DNA of 64,000 nt, from the NCBI GenBank assembly GCA_049177145.1, contig CP185406.1, forward strand, positions 1-64,000, written 5' to 3'. This stretch comes from Hennigella sp049177145. GTDB lineage: Bacteria > Bacillota_I > Bacilli_A > Mycoplasmatales > Mycoplasmoidaceae. Each line of letters begins with the position of its first letter. Positions within the stretch are counted from its first letter, which is position 1. Positions 1 through 10,975 of this stretch are shown piece by piece. Both the position numbers and the translations under genes were made by a program. The notes beneath the pieces are model-generated. The model saw only the letters and a list, made by a program, of their open reading frames with translations, was not told where the DNA came from and ran no database searches.

Positions 1-30
1 TTAAAAAAATAGATATATAAATTTCTTATT

Positions 31-2877
31 ATGGCAAAACAAGATTTACACAATAATATTTATGTCCAAGGTGCAAGACAAAACAACCTAAAGAATGTTA
101 ATGTTGTTATTCCTAAGAATAAACTAGTTGTAATGACTGGTTTATCTGGATCGGGAAAATCATCATTAGCATTTAACACTATTTATGCTGAAGGACAAAG
201 AAGATATCTAGAATCATTGTCTAGCTATGCTAGACAATTTCTAGGAAACAACGATAAACCTGATGTTGATTCAATTGAAGGCTTATTACCTGCAATTTCT
301 ATTGATCAAAAAACAACCAGCAATAATCCAAGATCTACTGTTGGTACAGTAACAGAAATCTATGACTACTTAAGATTGCTATGAGCAAGAATAGGTATTC
401 CTTACTGTCCTAAAGGACATGGTCCAATTAAAACATTGACAACCAAACAAATAGTTGATAAGATTTATTTAGACTATAAATTAGAGAGTAAAATTCAACT
501 TTTAGCGCCAATTGCTTTTAAGCAAAAAGGAACTTTTGCTAAAGAACTAAACAAACTAAAATTAGATGGATTTTTAAGAGTAAGAATTGATGGCAGCATC
601 TATTCTCTAGATGATAAAATCGAGCTTGATAAAAACAAGTTTCACTATATTGACATCATTGTTGACAGAATTGTTTTAAATGAAGACAATCAAACACATG
701 ATCGTTTAACAGAAGCTGTAGAAACTTGTTTAAAACATGGTAACAACAAAGTTGTTATTTGAGATGGAAAAGAAGACACTTTATACTCTAAAAACCACTC
801 TTGTCCAGTGTGTGGTTTTTCTATACCGGAGATGGAACCTAGACTATTTAGTTTTAATTCACCAACTGGATATTGTGATGAATGTAAAGGTTTAGGTTTT
901 ACTTATGAACCAGATGAAGATCGAATGATTCCTGATAGAAATCTTTCGATCAATGAAGGCGGTATTAGATGATTTAAAAATACCATGGATTCTAAGAATC
1001 TAGAATGACAAAAATTTGCTGCATTACTAGATCACTATCATATTGATAGAAATAAACCAATTAAGAATCTTTCTAGAAGAGAAATTGACTTAATGATGTG
1101 GGGTAGTGACGAACCAATAGAAGTCACTGCCAAATCAGCAAGTTATAAGACATACTCCTACAATGATTACATTGAAGGTGTCTTAGCAACTATTAAACGT
1201 AGACATTTAGAAACTAATAGTGAAATGGCACGTGAATTTTATGGTATGTACATGGTAGAAAAACCATGTAAGAAATGCCATGGACATAGACTAAATGAAA
1301 AAGCTTTATCTGTTAAGATAAATGGTAAATCAATCATGGAAGTTTGTGATATGTCTGTTGCACAAATGCATGATTGATTCTTAGGACTTGAATTGAATGA
1401 AACAGAAAGACAAATTGGCAAGCAAGTCCTAAAGGAAATCATTAATAGACTTGAATTTTTGATTAATGTTGGACTAGACTATCTAACACTATCAAGATCT
1501 GCAGGAACTTTATCAGGTGGTGAAAACCAAAGAATTAGACTAGCAGCTCAAATTGGTTCATCACTAACAGGAGTACTATATGTACTAGATGAACCATCTA
1601 TTGGTTTACACCAAAAAGATAATCAAAAACTCATTAACACCATGAAAGCTATGAGGGATTTAGGAAACTCTCTAGTAGTAGTAGAACATGATATGGATAC
1701 TATGAAAGCAGCAGACTATTTAATTGATGTAGGACCGCTTGCTGGTGTTAATGGCGGAAAGATAGTAGCAACAGGATCTGTTGATGATTTAGTTAAAAAT
1801 AAACAATCAATAACAGGTAAATACTTATCTGGAGAATATACTATTCCTGTTCCAAAACAAAGAAGAGGTGGAAATGGTAAAAAGATTATTCTTAAGGGAG
1901 CAAAATTAAATAACCTTAAGAATATTAATGTTACTTTTCCTTTAGGAAAGATGATCTGTGTAACTGGGGTTTCAGGTTCAGGAAAATCAACTTTAATTAA
2001 TGAAACATTAGTTGCTAACATTAGAAAAATCTTATTTAACCCATTTGAGTTAGCACCTAAAGTAACAGATTTAACTGGAATACAAGATATTGATAACTTA
2101 ATAGTTATCACACAAGAACCTATTGGTCGAACTCCAAGATCTAATCCTGCAACATATACTGGGCTATTTGATGATATTAGAGGAGTATTTGCTAATACTC
2201 CTGAAGCTAAAGCTAGAGGATATGATAAAGGAAGATTTAGTTTCAACGTTGAATCTGGTAGATGTGAGAAGTGTCAAGGAGATGGATATATCAGAATTGA
2301 AATGCACTTCTTACCAGATGTATATGTAAAATGTGATGAATGTGGTGGTAAAAGATACAACGCTGAAACACTATCTATTCTTTACAAGAATAAATCAATC
2401 TATGATGTTTTGGAAATGTCAGTAGATGAAGCATATGAATTTTTCCAAAACATACCAGCCATTAAACGTAAACTTGAATTAATGAAAGATGTTGGTTTAG
2501 GTTATTTAAAACTTGGTGAACCTTCGGTAGATTTATCTGGTGGTGAAGCACAAAGAATTAAATTAGCTAAATTCTTACAAAGAAAAGCTAGTGATAAAAC
2601 AATCATTGTCTTAGATGAACCATCTACAGGACTACATCAACATGATATAGCCAAACTAATAGAAGTGTTAAATAGAATAGTAGATAATGGTGCTACAGTC
2701 ATCATTATTGAACACAACCTTGATATTATCAAGTGTGCTGACTATATCATTGATCTAGGACCAGATGGTGGAGACAGAGGTGGAAGAATTATTACTACTG
2801 GAACACCAGAACAAATCTTAAAAGATGCAGATATTTCATATACTGCTAAGTTCTTGAAACCTTTACTTAAAATGTAG
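31..2877 (+). CDS. uvrA: UvrABC system protein A (excinuclease ATPase)
   Basis: DNA-damage recognition subunit of nucleotide excision repair, acting with UvrB and UvrC. The reading frame is continuous over 948 residues, the normal UvrA length, if TGA is read as Trp (first case at 382). Walker A GLSGSGKS is at residues 37-44 and a second P-loop (GVSGSGKST) opens the C-terminal ATPase. Two ABC signatures (LSGGENQR, LSGGEAQR) and two CxxC-type zinc modules (CPVC...CDEC and CEKC...CDECGG) are visible. The start was chosen for its match to the family N terminus; only 30 nt of upstream sequence are in the window. uvrB is not seen nearby. Identification is firm. Confidence 0.97.
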
Positions 2878-2896
2878 ATACTTTGTTATATATGTA

Positions 2897-2902
2897 TATA
2901 AT
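2897..2902 (+). promoter_or_regulatory. -10 hexamer (TATAAT) of the DUF31 gene
   Basis: A consensus TATAAT ends 8 nt before the ATG at 2911, so transcription should begin almost at the start codon. No -35 match and no Shine-Dalgarno sequence are visible. This is one of several such cases in the window. Confidence 0.55.
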
Positions 2903-2910
2903 CTCAATAT

Positions 2911-3945
2911 ATGAAATTAGCAAAATGATTGGCACCTATCTTAACTAGTTCACTAGTTATCGCTAGTGGAAGTTTTGGTTTGGTTGGGTGTGACAAAACT
3001 GAAGAGCCAGAACAAACCTATGAACAATTCATATATGATAGGACTTTTTCGTTATTTGCTTTTCAAGTAATTGAAGTTGGTCCGGAGTCGTACGTTTATG
3101 GTGATGGTGTTTTTGGCACGGGATGAATTATTGATGATGCTACACCAGAAATAAAAAATGATTACATTTACCACGTGGCAACAAATTGACATGTTATTGC
3201 TGGTTTTGACCACCTTTTTTATGAACCTGTTGAAGAGGGCACATATGTGGCAACAATGTATGCATATGCCGATTCATCTCTTTCCTCTGATTCTAGTCAA
3301 ATTATTGATTTTCGAAAATATGTTAGTCTTGGCTATGAAGATGAGGGCTTCTATCAAAAAGAAGAAGATTTTCATACATTTATGGATGTTCCATATGAAC
3401 CTCCATACACAGGTATAGACCTATATGAGGCGGATATAAATTTTAATAGCGTTGACAATTGAGCAAAAACCTATCCAAAAATAAAAGCCAAATTAGATCG
3501 ATTAAACCAGTATAGAACTAAACATGGTTACATCAATAAATTTGTTTGTGCTGATAAGCAAGAAATACAAGATAAGAAAAAATATACAGGTGGTTATCCA
3601 TACAAAAATAATCCCCAGACCCAAACTATGGGTGGTAGATGAGAAACACATCAAATCGACTTTGATTTATATTATGCTGAAGCGGGCGAATTTAATCATA
3701 CGGTACAGCTTGAGGGTTACGAAATAAATGATAAGTCTCCACAATATTACACAGAAACAAATATGGGGCCAGACTGAATGACTGGCGGGGCATCTGGAAG
3801 CATGCTTTTAACGGAAGATTATGAAATTTGTGGAATATATTGAGGGGGATGGGGGAATTGGCTTGATCCCGACATTTTCTACCCTTCCTTTAGTTTGTTT
3901 AACACAACAAATAGAAATTATTTAGAAAAATATATTCATAATTAA
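2911..3945 (+). CDS. DUF31-family surface serine protease, lipoprotein
   Basis: 344 residues with a lipoprotein signal: a Lys-containing N terminus, a hydrophobic stretch and lipobox LVGC with Cys27. The mature part has the trypsin-like layout of the Mollicutes DUF31 (PF01732) putative peptidases: FGTGW, then ATNWHV (His94), GIDLYEADI (Asp170 or Asp175), and GASGS (Ser295), a plausible His-Asp-Ser triad. DUF31 is also the protease domain of the mycoplasma immunoglobulin protease MIP, but this protein is much shorter and no MIB-like partner is adjacent, so the substrate is unknown. It is Trp/Tyr-rich and uses TGG beside TGA and more G+C-ending codons than its neighbours, as surface genes often do. 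It lies between uvrA and the convergent gatB. Confidence 0.85.
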
Positions 3946-3970
3946 AAAATAGGGGTTACCCTATTTTTTT
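3944..3970. terminator. Bidirectional intrinsic terminator between DUF31 gene and gatB
   Basis: A-rich/T-rich flanks enclose an inverted repeat built on ATAGGGG-TTA-CCCTAT. The gatB stop codon lies inside the hairpin, so both convergent genes appear to end on it. Confidence 0.7.
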
Positions 3971-5395
3971 TGTTACCATAATTGCTCTTAATACTTTTGT
4001 AGCAATTACTGGATTAGCTTGTCCTTGTGTTTCTTTCATTAATTGACCAAGCAACATTTTCTCAACACGTTCTGGACGATCTTTATTTTTAAGAACAATT
4101 TGTATATTCTTATCTATGATAACCGTTAACATTCTAGATAATTCAGTCTCATCAGTTATTTGTTTGAAATTATGTTTTTGAATAATCTCAGATGGAGATA
4201 ATTCATCTCTATAAATTTCAGCAATAATTGTTTTAGCTTGTTTTGCATTAATCTTACCTTCATTTAAGATTTTTATCATATCAATGATATAGTCAATCTT
4301 TTTATTGCTAACAGTTTCAATTGTTTTATTATCTTTCTTTAACAATCCAACAAGTTCAACTGTAATTCATGTGATAGTTGCTTGTGCATCATTTGTAGCA
4401 TTAAATACTTTTCTACATGCTTTGTATAAAGGATAATCATCAAGTAATAAGTTGATTAACTTTGGATCTAAGTTCATATCATGTAGTGATTTAATAATGT
4501 CTTCAAGACTATATTTAGCTTGTCTTAAAGCTTCTTGCTTCATTTCGTTTGTTAAAGCAAAAGGCAAGATATTACCTTCGGGCATATAGTGGTAATCGAC
4601 TGATTGTTTATTACGCATATAGATGGTTTCACCTTTTGCGTCATCAAATCTTCTTGTATCAGGTGTAACTTCTTTACCTTGTAAATATAAACCTATTTGC
4701 CTTTTTGCTTCAAAGTCAATAGCTTTACCAACATTGGTAATAGAGTTAATATTTTTAATTTCTACTCTAGTTCCTCATTTATCAGAACCATATGGATTAA
4801 CAGAAATATTAACATCTGCTCTTAAGCTACCATCTTCCATCTTGGCATCAGAGATTTCTCCACAGAATGTTAAGATTCTCTTAAGCTGTGTTAAATATGC
4901 TATTGCTTCTTGAGCAGAACTGATATCCGGCTTAGAAACAATTTCAATTAATGGCATACCACAACGGTTGTAGTCTAATAAAACTCTACCATCAACCTTT
5001 ATTTGTTTAGCAGTATCTTCTTCCATATGAATACGTTCAATATGGATTCTTTTTCTTTTGCCCTCAACTTCTATTTCTACATATCCTTCAGTTCCTATAG
5101 GGTTAGCAAATTGTGTGATTTGATAACCTTTAGGTAAATCACGATAGAAATAGTTTTTCCGGTCAAAAGAAATAACATCAGCTATATTCATATGCAAAGC
5201 ATGAGCTAAACAAATAGCTTTTTTCACAACTAAATCATTGACAGATGGTAATGTTCCAGGCAAACCTAAATCAATTTCATTGATATTTTGGTTAACTGGA
5301 TCATTATGTGTACTAGTCGTTCCTGAAAACATTTTAGTTCTAGAGTTAACCACTGTATGAACTTCAATACCAACAACAGTTTTAAAATTATTCAT
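3956..5395 (-). CDS. gatB: Asp/Glu-tRNA(Asn/Gln) amidotransferase subunit B
   Basis: Kinase-like tRNA-binding subunit of GatCAB, which phosphorylates and amidates Glu-tRNA(Gln) (and Asp-tRNA(Asn) in some species). The 479-residue frame is continuous with TGA as Trp. The N terminus VVGIEVHTVVNSRTKMFS, the stretch DLGLPGTLPSVN and LDYNRCGMPLIEIVSKPD are family hallmarks; the C-terminal YqeY-like helical domain is complete. A strong Shine-Dalgarno (AGGAGGT on the minus strand) precedes the ATG. It overlaps the gatA stop by 8 nt. Glutaminyl-tRNA synthetase is expected to be absent, since mycoplasmas use this indirect route. Confidence 0.97.
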
Positions 5396-6782
5396 GGTTA
5401 CCTCCTATTAAATCTTCAAGAGTATAAGCAATGTTTAATAACTTCATATCCTGATAGATATCACAAGATATTGTGATTCCTCAAGGTAAGTTATTAATTT
5501 TTGTATATGGAATTGTAATGCTTGGAGTACCTGAGAAATTATCAAGCATTAATCAATCATCATAATTACTTTGTTTACTAAAGTCATCCATCACTTGAGC
5601 TGTAGACATTAATGTTGGCATTAATACACAATCACCTTGTTTTAACAAAGCTAATTGTGCATCTTGTGCCATATGTCTAATACATCTAGCAGCTAAAGTT
5701 ATTCTTGCCATATTTTCTTTAGATGTTAAGAATGTACCAATAACAAATCTTCTTTTAACTTCATTACCAATGTTTAAAGTACGAGATTTGATTAATGTTT
5801 GTTCATAGTTATCAGTATCTGTTCCTTCATTCTTACCAAAGGTAATGCCTTGTAAGCTTGAATAACAACTATAAGCTTCTGTATATGTTAAAACTTTGTA
5901 AGCAAAAGCAAGAGAGTCTAAAACTTTTTTATCAAGCTCTGCTTCAACAATGATATGACCTTTAGCTTTTAGTTGATTAACAAGTTTGTTGAATAAATCT
6001 TGCATGTTTTGATCTAACATTTTGATTAAGTTAGAAATAATAACAAATCTAATTTGTCCTTGTGGTCTTAAATTATCCAACTTAACATCTTTAATCATTG
6101 ATGTTGAAGTGTAATCTTTTGGATCGTGTTTGATTAATGTTTGAGCAACAATGACTGCATCAGTTACATATTTGCTAATAATACCAACATGATCAAAACT
6201 TGGTGCATATGGCATCACACCATATCTTGAAATAGCACCATATGTTGGTTTATAACCAACCACACCAACTAATGATGCTGGTCTTCTGATTGAGTCACCA
6301 GTATCCGTTCCAATTGCAAATGTAGATATACCAGTAGCAACATTAGCTACAGAACCAGAAGATGAACCACCTGTTCTTCTTGTTTTATCTCACGGGTTGC
6401 GAACCGGACCAGTAAAACAATGAACACCAGTTCCACCTAATCCAAATTCATCAAGTGTATCTTTAGCAATTAATGAAGCACCATTTATTTTCAATAAACC
6501 ATAAACAGATGCATTGTATGGGGGAACATAATTGCTTAAGAATTTACTACCACCTGTAGTGATAATACCTTCAGTGGAAATATTGTCTTTTAGTGAATAT
6601 GGGATACAAGACAATAAATTATTTGGATCAAATTTAACATCACTTGTTTTGAAAATAGGAGTGATGATAGAATTTGTAAAAGCATATTTATCAGCCAATG
6701 CTTTAGCATTAGCAACCAATTGATCAGGAGTTACCTTGCCAGCTTTTAATTGTTCATGTAAATCTATGATAAGTGATTTCAT
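5388..6782 (-). CDS. gatA: Asp/Glu-tRNA amidotransferase subunit A
   Basis: Amidase-signature glutaminase subunit of GatCAB that releases ammonia from glutamine. The frame spans 464 residues with TGA as Trp. YSLKDNI (catalytic Lys region), GGTGVHCF, and the Gly/Ser-rich GGSSSG segment carrying the Ser-cisSer pair are visible on the minus strand. Its stop codon (5388-5390) is inside the gatB start region, so translation of the two is probably coupled. It starts 1 nt before the end of gatC, giving the order gatC-gatA-gatB. Confidence 0.96.
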
Positions 6783-6783
6783 T

Positions 6784-7068
6784 TTATTTACCTACCACAT
6801 ATTTATCTGCTTTTTTAGCATTAGATAAATAGTCCTTATCATACTTTTTATCTGGTTGGTCATCCCTTCTCAACTTAGCACAGTTAGTTACCCTTGTGTA
6901 ATTAACTGGAGTATATGAACCGACTAATTTTTGAAAATCAGTTTTTTGCAACTCATCATCTAGTTCTTGAATTTCTTTAATGATCTTTTGTAATTGTTCA
7001 TCATCGAATTCAAAAAATAAAGAATGAGCTAATTCTTTTACATATTCTTGATCAATTTTCTTGCCCAT
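6784..7068 (-). CDS. gatC: Asp/Glu-tRNA amidotransferase subunit C
   Basis: Small stabilising subunit of GatCAB, 94 residues from the ATG at 7068 (MGKKIDQEYVKELAHSLFF). A longer frame would begin at 7110, but that start lies upstream of the -10 hexamer and inside the preceding terminator, so the shorter start is preferred. The C terminus LRRDDQPDKKY is typical of GatC (LR-D). No Shine-Dalgarno is seen; the mRNA may be leaderless. Confidence 0.9.
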   Translation of the reverse strand: MGKKIDQEYVKELAHSLFFEFDDEQLQKIIKEIQELDDELQKTDFQKLVGSYTPVNYTRVTNCAKLRRDDQPDKKYDKDYLSNAKKADKYVVGK

Positions 7069-7077
7069 AATAAAATA

Positions 7078-7083
7078 ATTATA
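7078..7083 (-). promoter_or_regulatory. -10 hexamer of the gatCAB operon
   Basis: A perfect TATAAT on the minus strand ends 9 nt before the gatC ATG and lies directly after the rplL terminator, leaving at most a 2-4 nt leader. Confidence 0.55.
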
Positions 7084-7089
7084 AATAAA

Positions 7090-7117
7090 AAATATGGTCA
7101 AAATGACCATATTTTTT
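7090..7117 (-). terminator. Terminator of rplJ-rplL
   Basis: Perfect stem TATGGTCA/TGACCATA with an AAAT loop and flanking T-tracts. A second small hairpin (AAGTAAT/ATTACTT, 7121-7137) overlaps the rplL stop codon immediately before it. Confidence 0.75.
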
Positions 7118-7131
7118 AATAAGTAATATTA

Positions 7132-7497
7132 TTACTTAATTTCAACTTTAGCGCCAGCGTCAGTGAATTTCTTACCAAGTTCCTTAGCTTCTTCAGGTTT
7201 AATTCCTTCTTTAACTACACAAGGAGCTTTGTCTACTGCGTTTTTAGCTTCCATTAGACCTAAACCAGTGATTTCACGGTAGATCTTAATAACAGCAACT
7301 TTGCTTGCACCAGCGTTAGTTAATGTTAATGTAACTAATGATGGTTCTGCATTAGCAGCAGGAGCAGCTGCAGCAGCTACAGGAGCAGCAGCAGATACGC
7401 CAAATTCTTTTTCAATAGCTTTTACTAAATCATTGATTTCCATTAAAGACATTTCTTTAAGAGAGTCAATTACTTGTTGATTTGTTAATTTTGCCAT
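7132..7497 (-). CDS. rplL: 50S ribosomal protein L7/L12
   Basis: 121-residue stalk protein that recruits translation GTPases. It has the N-terminal dimerisation helix (MSLMEINDLVKAIEKEFGV), an Ala-rich hinge (residues about 37-52) and the C-terminal factor-binding domain with KVAVIKIYREITGLGLMEAKNAVD. It is co-transcribed 22 nt downstream of rplJ and followed by a strong terminator. Confidence 0.98.
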   Translation of the reverse strand: MAKLTNQQVIDSLKEMSLMEINDLVKAIEKEFGVSAAAPVAAAAAPAANAEPSLVTLTLTNAGASKVAVIKIYREITGLGLMEAKNAVDKAPCVVKEGIKPEEAKELGKKFTDAGAKVEIK

Positions 7498-7519
7498 ATT
7501 TATAAAATTCCTTTTCTAA

Positions 7520-8008
7520 TTATGCTTGTTTAGTCTTTCCAACTGCATTAAGTCCATATAGGAAGTTTCTTAAACTTGCTGTTAAGCAAGATAAGAACAT
7601 AGAGTATAGACCCTTTCTTCCTGGAATGGCTGCGATTTGGGCAAGTTGGTCAGGCTTAATGATTTGGTTTTCTAGATAGCCAAATTTAAACTTTACAAAG
7701 TTTCTTTTCTTAGCAATATCTGCTACTGCTTTGAAAGAACATACTTCATCATCATTACAAATGATTACAGCATTAGGACCTTTGCATTCTTCTACTTCGA
7801 TTTTGTTTGCTTTGAAAGCACGGTTTAGAATGTTGTTTTTAACAACTTCTATACTTGCACCTTCTTTATGCAAATTAGCTCTCATTTCTGTTAATTCTTT
7901 AACAGTAAGACCTAAATATTCAAAGACTAGGAAAGATTTAGCTTTCTTAATCTTGTCGACAAATTCTTCAGTGGCCTTAGCTTTCTTTTCAATTAATGCT
8001 TTAGACAC
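7520..8008 (-). CDS. rplJ: 50S ribosomal protein L10
   Basis: 162-residue base of the ribosomal stalk that binds L7/L12 dimers. It begins with GTG at 8008 behind a good Shine-Dalgarno (GGAGGT). Motifs FLVFEYLGLTVKELTEMR and VVKNNILNRAF are typical; the C-terminal helix that binds L12 is present. An autoregulatory L10 leader with an attenuator hairpin precedes it. Confidence 0.97.
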   Translation of the reverse strand: MSKALIEKKAKATEEFVDKIKKAKSFLVFEYLGLTVKELTEMRANLHKEGASIEVVKNNILNRAFKANKIEVEECKGPNAVIICNDDEVCSFKAVADIAKKRNFVKFKFGYLENQIIKPDQLAQIAAIPGRKGLYSMFLSCLTASLRNFLYGLNAVGKTKQA

Positions 8009-8048
8009 AATTTACCTCCGTAATTTGTTGGCAATATACAAATAAAAT

Positions 8049-8158
8049 GTCTTTGTGTATACACAAAGACAAGTAGAGTATTTATCTAAAATTTGATAAT
8101 ATTCCTCGGTAACGAATTAAGGCATAGCCAGTTACTGTCTTTGGTATATTGCTTGAAT
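8049..8158 (-). ncRNA. Ribosomal protein L10 leader RNA with attenuator
   Basis: The minus strand between the rplJ promoter and gene contains the features of the Firmicutes L10 leader: an AAAGACAGTA segment (8135-8144), GCCTTAA, and TACCGAGG (about 8103-8110). A perfect 22-nt palindrome (8049-8070, GTCTTTGTGTA and its complement) followed by a T-rich run forms a terminator. Its first arm can instead pair with the upstream CAAAGAC at 8137-8143, suggesting an antiterminator switch controlled by L10-L12 binding. Confidence 0.7.
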
Positions 8159-8164
8159 ATTATA
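8159..8164 (-). promoter_or_regulatory. -10 hexamer of rplJ-rplL
   Basis: TATAAT on the minus strand directly upstream of the L10 leader; no good -35 is visible. Confidence 0.5.
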
Positions 8165-8171
8165 TAGGAAA

Positions 8172-8954
8172 TTAGAAAAAAGGATAAAAAATATTTAGTA
8201 GTTTAAATTTAAGTTTTTTAAAGACACTAATTTTATCTCTTTCTAGAGGGTAAGCACTAGTCTTTTCTAGGTCATTTTTTCAGATTCTTTGATATCTAGT
8301 AATGTCAGTAGTTCCTTTGATATCATGCTTTGAATAAATGTTAACAAAATTGAAGTTAGAAGCACTAGTAATTATTAGTTCATCATCTACGATGATAAAT
8401 GACTCAACAATTTGTTTGTCTGTTAAGTGTAATTCAATCTTATTTTCAAGAGCTTTTTGTAGACAGAAAATTAGAAATTCTTGTCTTCTTTTTTGCTTTT
8501 GAATTGTTATGATTAACTCAATCTTAACATTTTTTCATCTTGCATAGTTTAGAGCATTAAAAGTATCAGCTGATGCAAAGAAAGAATTAGAGTAAATTTT
8601 AATTGATTTTTTTGCTCTAAATAACATTGCTTGTAACTTAGAATGGTCATTATCTGGCTTGCCATATTCTGTTTTTAACCTATAGTTAAAAATTAAAGCT
8701 AATGCTGCACCAACAATCGGTAACGCAATCATTACTAATAATCAGAATGTTTTAGTTTCATCGGTTCGATTACGTTTGTAGAATAAATAACCTCCTACAA
8801 ACAAATCGATTATTCAAACTAATCCAAATCATGATCATCAAAATGCTGCTAGACTTCAATGATACTTATAAGTACAAACACATGTTGCAGTAAAAATTCC
8901 TACTATAAGTAGACTTACTGTAATTGCTCATGTGTTTCTTACTCAAAGTTTCAT
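8172..8954 (-). CDS. Membrane protein with a degenerate phospholipase-D-like domain
   Basis: 260 residues with several TGA Trp codons. Three hydrophobic segments (about residues 9-27, 34-56, 70-90) precede a soluble domain resembling one half of a cardiolipin synthase: AKKSIKIYSNSFF, then FNALNYARWKNVKIELII, then ESFIIVDDELIITSASNFN. The catalytic HxKxxxxD motif is lost: the position before FIIVDD lacks the His-x-Lys. The normal two-HKD enzyme is encoded at 48.5-50.0 kb, so this looks like a divergent, probably inactive paralogue. Its ATG overlaps the feoB stop (TAATG), so it is translationally coupled to the iron transporter. Function unknown. Confidence 0.75.
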
Positions 8955-10975
8955 TATGCCACCATAGTTATACCATAACCAATTCAGTATATAGCAGCAG
9001 CTAAAACATAAGCAGTAGCAAAACTAATGCCGATATTCATTCACATATATTTTCTTCCTGCTTCTGTTTTGATTGTGTTAATGGAAGGGATACATGGCAT
9101 GTAATATAACATAAACACCATAAAGCTTACAGCTAAAGCCTTATTAGCCATTAGCATTTCAGGTACATCTTTTAACATTCCCATTGTTGTTAAAACAAGT
9201 TCTTTAGCTGGAATTGCTGATAGAAGGCTTGTAGTTAACTGCCAATTTGCACTACCAAAAATTGGATAGAAGATGTAGCTTATACCTTTTCCAATATAAC
9301 AAAGAGATGAATTTTCAATTACACCATTATCAGGAATGTATCCGCCTTTGCCTAAATGTAATAATCCTCAGAAAACTAGGTTAGCAATTGTAATAGTTAA
9401 GAATGCTTTCTTTAGAAAACCTTTGATTGTTTGTCAAACATTCTTAAACATAATTCTTATGTCAATACCATTTCAATTAACCATTTCCACACAGAAGAAT
9501 GATTTTTCTTTTCTAAATAATGTTTTAGAGAATGTTAAACCTAATAACAAAGCAATCATTCCTGATAATAAAACCGCACCTAAAACAAATAATCAACCAA
9601 AAGACAAGAAAAGAGTATTGGCAACAGCTGCAATAACAATAATCTTGCTAGCGCAAGGAATGAAAGGAATAATTAGAATAGAAATAATTCTTTCTTTCTT
9701 TGAGCTAGAACTTCTAGCTAGCATTAAAGCAGGAACATTACATCCAAATGCAGTTAGTAAGTTAACTACTGATCGACCAGAGATACCAAACTTACTTAAT
9801 GCATTATCAAGCAAGATACTAACTCTTGATAACAATCCAACCTGTTGGATGATTGTTACACAGATATATAAAATTGCTATACATGGAATAAATGTTAAGA
9901 CAGTAAATAATCCACCAAAAATACCATTAACAATCATGCTTGATACTCATTCTGGAGCATTTCAACTACTTAAACCAGCAATCATTCAATGAGAAAGACC
10001 TCATTGTGAATTAGTTAATGCTTGTCCAAATCAATATTGTAATCCGCCACCAGCATAACTACCAAAAGCAAGATAGTATATTGCTACAGCAATAACTAAA
10101 AACAATGGAATACCAATTCATTTCTTTAAAAAATAATGATCAAAACGATTTTGCTTTGATAAATTTACCCTTAAATATTTTTTATCATTGTATTTACATT
10201 CTTCTAGTAATTTAGCAATGAATTCATTCTTTGCGTTTCTAATTTCATGAATGTAATGTTTATCTTTTGTTTTATCTAAAAGCTTTTGTATTTCATTTCA
10301 ATAAGCACCATGATGTTCTTTCATTTGAGAAATGAAATAAGCATTGTTTTCTAGTAACATTAATGCGGCAAAACGTTTTGAAACATTCATTTCAGGAAGA
10401 ATTTTTTCATACCTTCCTATTCAATATTCAATATCTTTAGAATAAGTTACTACATGTGGATCAACTTTCTTTGACTTATACAAAGATGTAAGTAACTTAT
10501 TCATATTTTGATTACGATTAGATCTAGTTTGAATAATCGATAGATTATTTAACTTTTTAGATAATTTCTTTCAATCAAAAGTTTTAGCATTAACTAAATC
10601 CATCATGTTAACTGCTAATGTATTTAACAAACCTGTTTCAATACATTGCAATGTTAAAAATAAATCTCTCTGGATAGAAAAAGATGAAATAACATTAACA
10701 ATTGCATTTACTTTGTGATGTAGTAAATGGTAGTGAGTTTCTTTTTCTTCAGCAATAGGGTGAGATAAATTGTAAGTACCTGGTAAATCAATCAAATAGT
10801 TTTGACTATGTTTGATTCTTCCCATAGTATGTTCAGTTGTCATTCTATCAATGTTAGAAACTATTGCTGTAGAAGTAGTTAACAAGTTAAAAATGGTTGA
10901 TTTACCAGTGTTTGGTGCACCAATCAATAAATAGTTATTACCTTCAGTGTTTCTAAATTTAGATAACCTTGACAT
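8954..10975 (-). CDS. feoB: Ferrous iron transporter B
   Basis: 673-residue membrane protein importing Fe(II). The N-terminal G domain shows G1 GAPNTGKS (residues 19-26), a Thr-rich switch I (DRMTTEHTMG), G3 DLPG (63-66) and G4 NMMD (123-126). The C-terminal half has Gate/Core-type helices, with GLLSRVSILLDNALSKFGISGRS and a cysteine-bearing FGCNVPALM segment. The frame is intact with TGA as Trp. It overlaps feoA by 17 nt and is coupled to the downstream PLD-like gene. It probably feeds the Fe-S enzymes encoded next door. Confidence 0.93.

Noticed and set aside
436..1377. uvrA and most other large genes look like broken pseudogenes split into several short frames
   Set aside because: The breaks are all TGA at positions where the protein family has Trp, in the same frame on both sides. 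Genetic code 4 explains them without mutations.
2911..3945. MIP-type immunoglobulin protease
   Set aside because: Shares the DUF31 triad but is far shorter and has no neighbouring MIB-like gene; substrate cannot be assigned.
9336..9992. A 218-aa plus-strand protein
   Set aside because: It is the antisense of the feoB membrane domain; no promoter, ribosome site or recognisable family.
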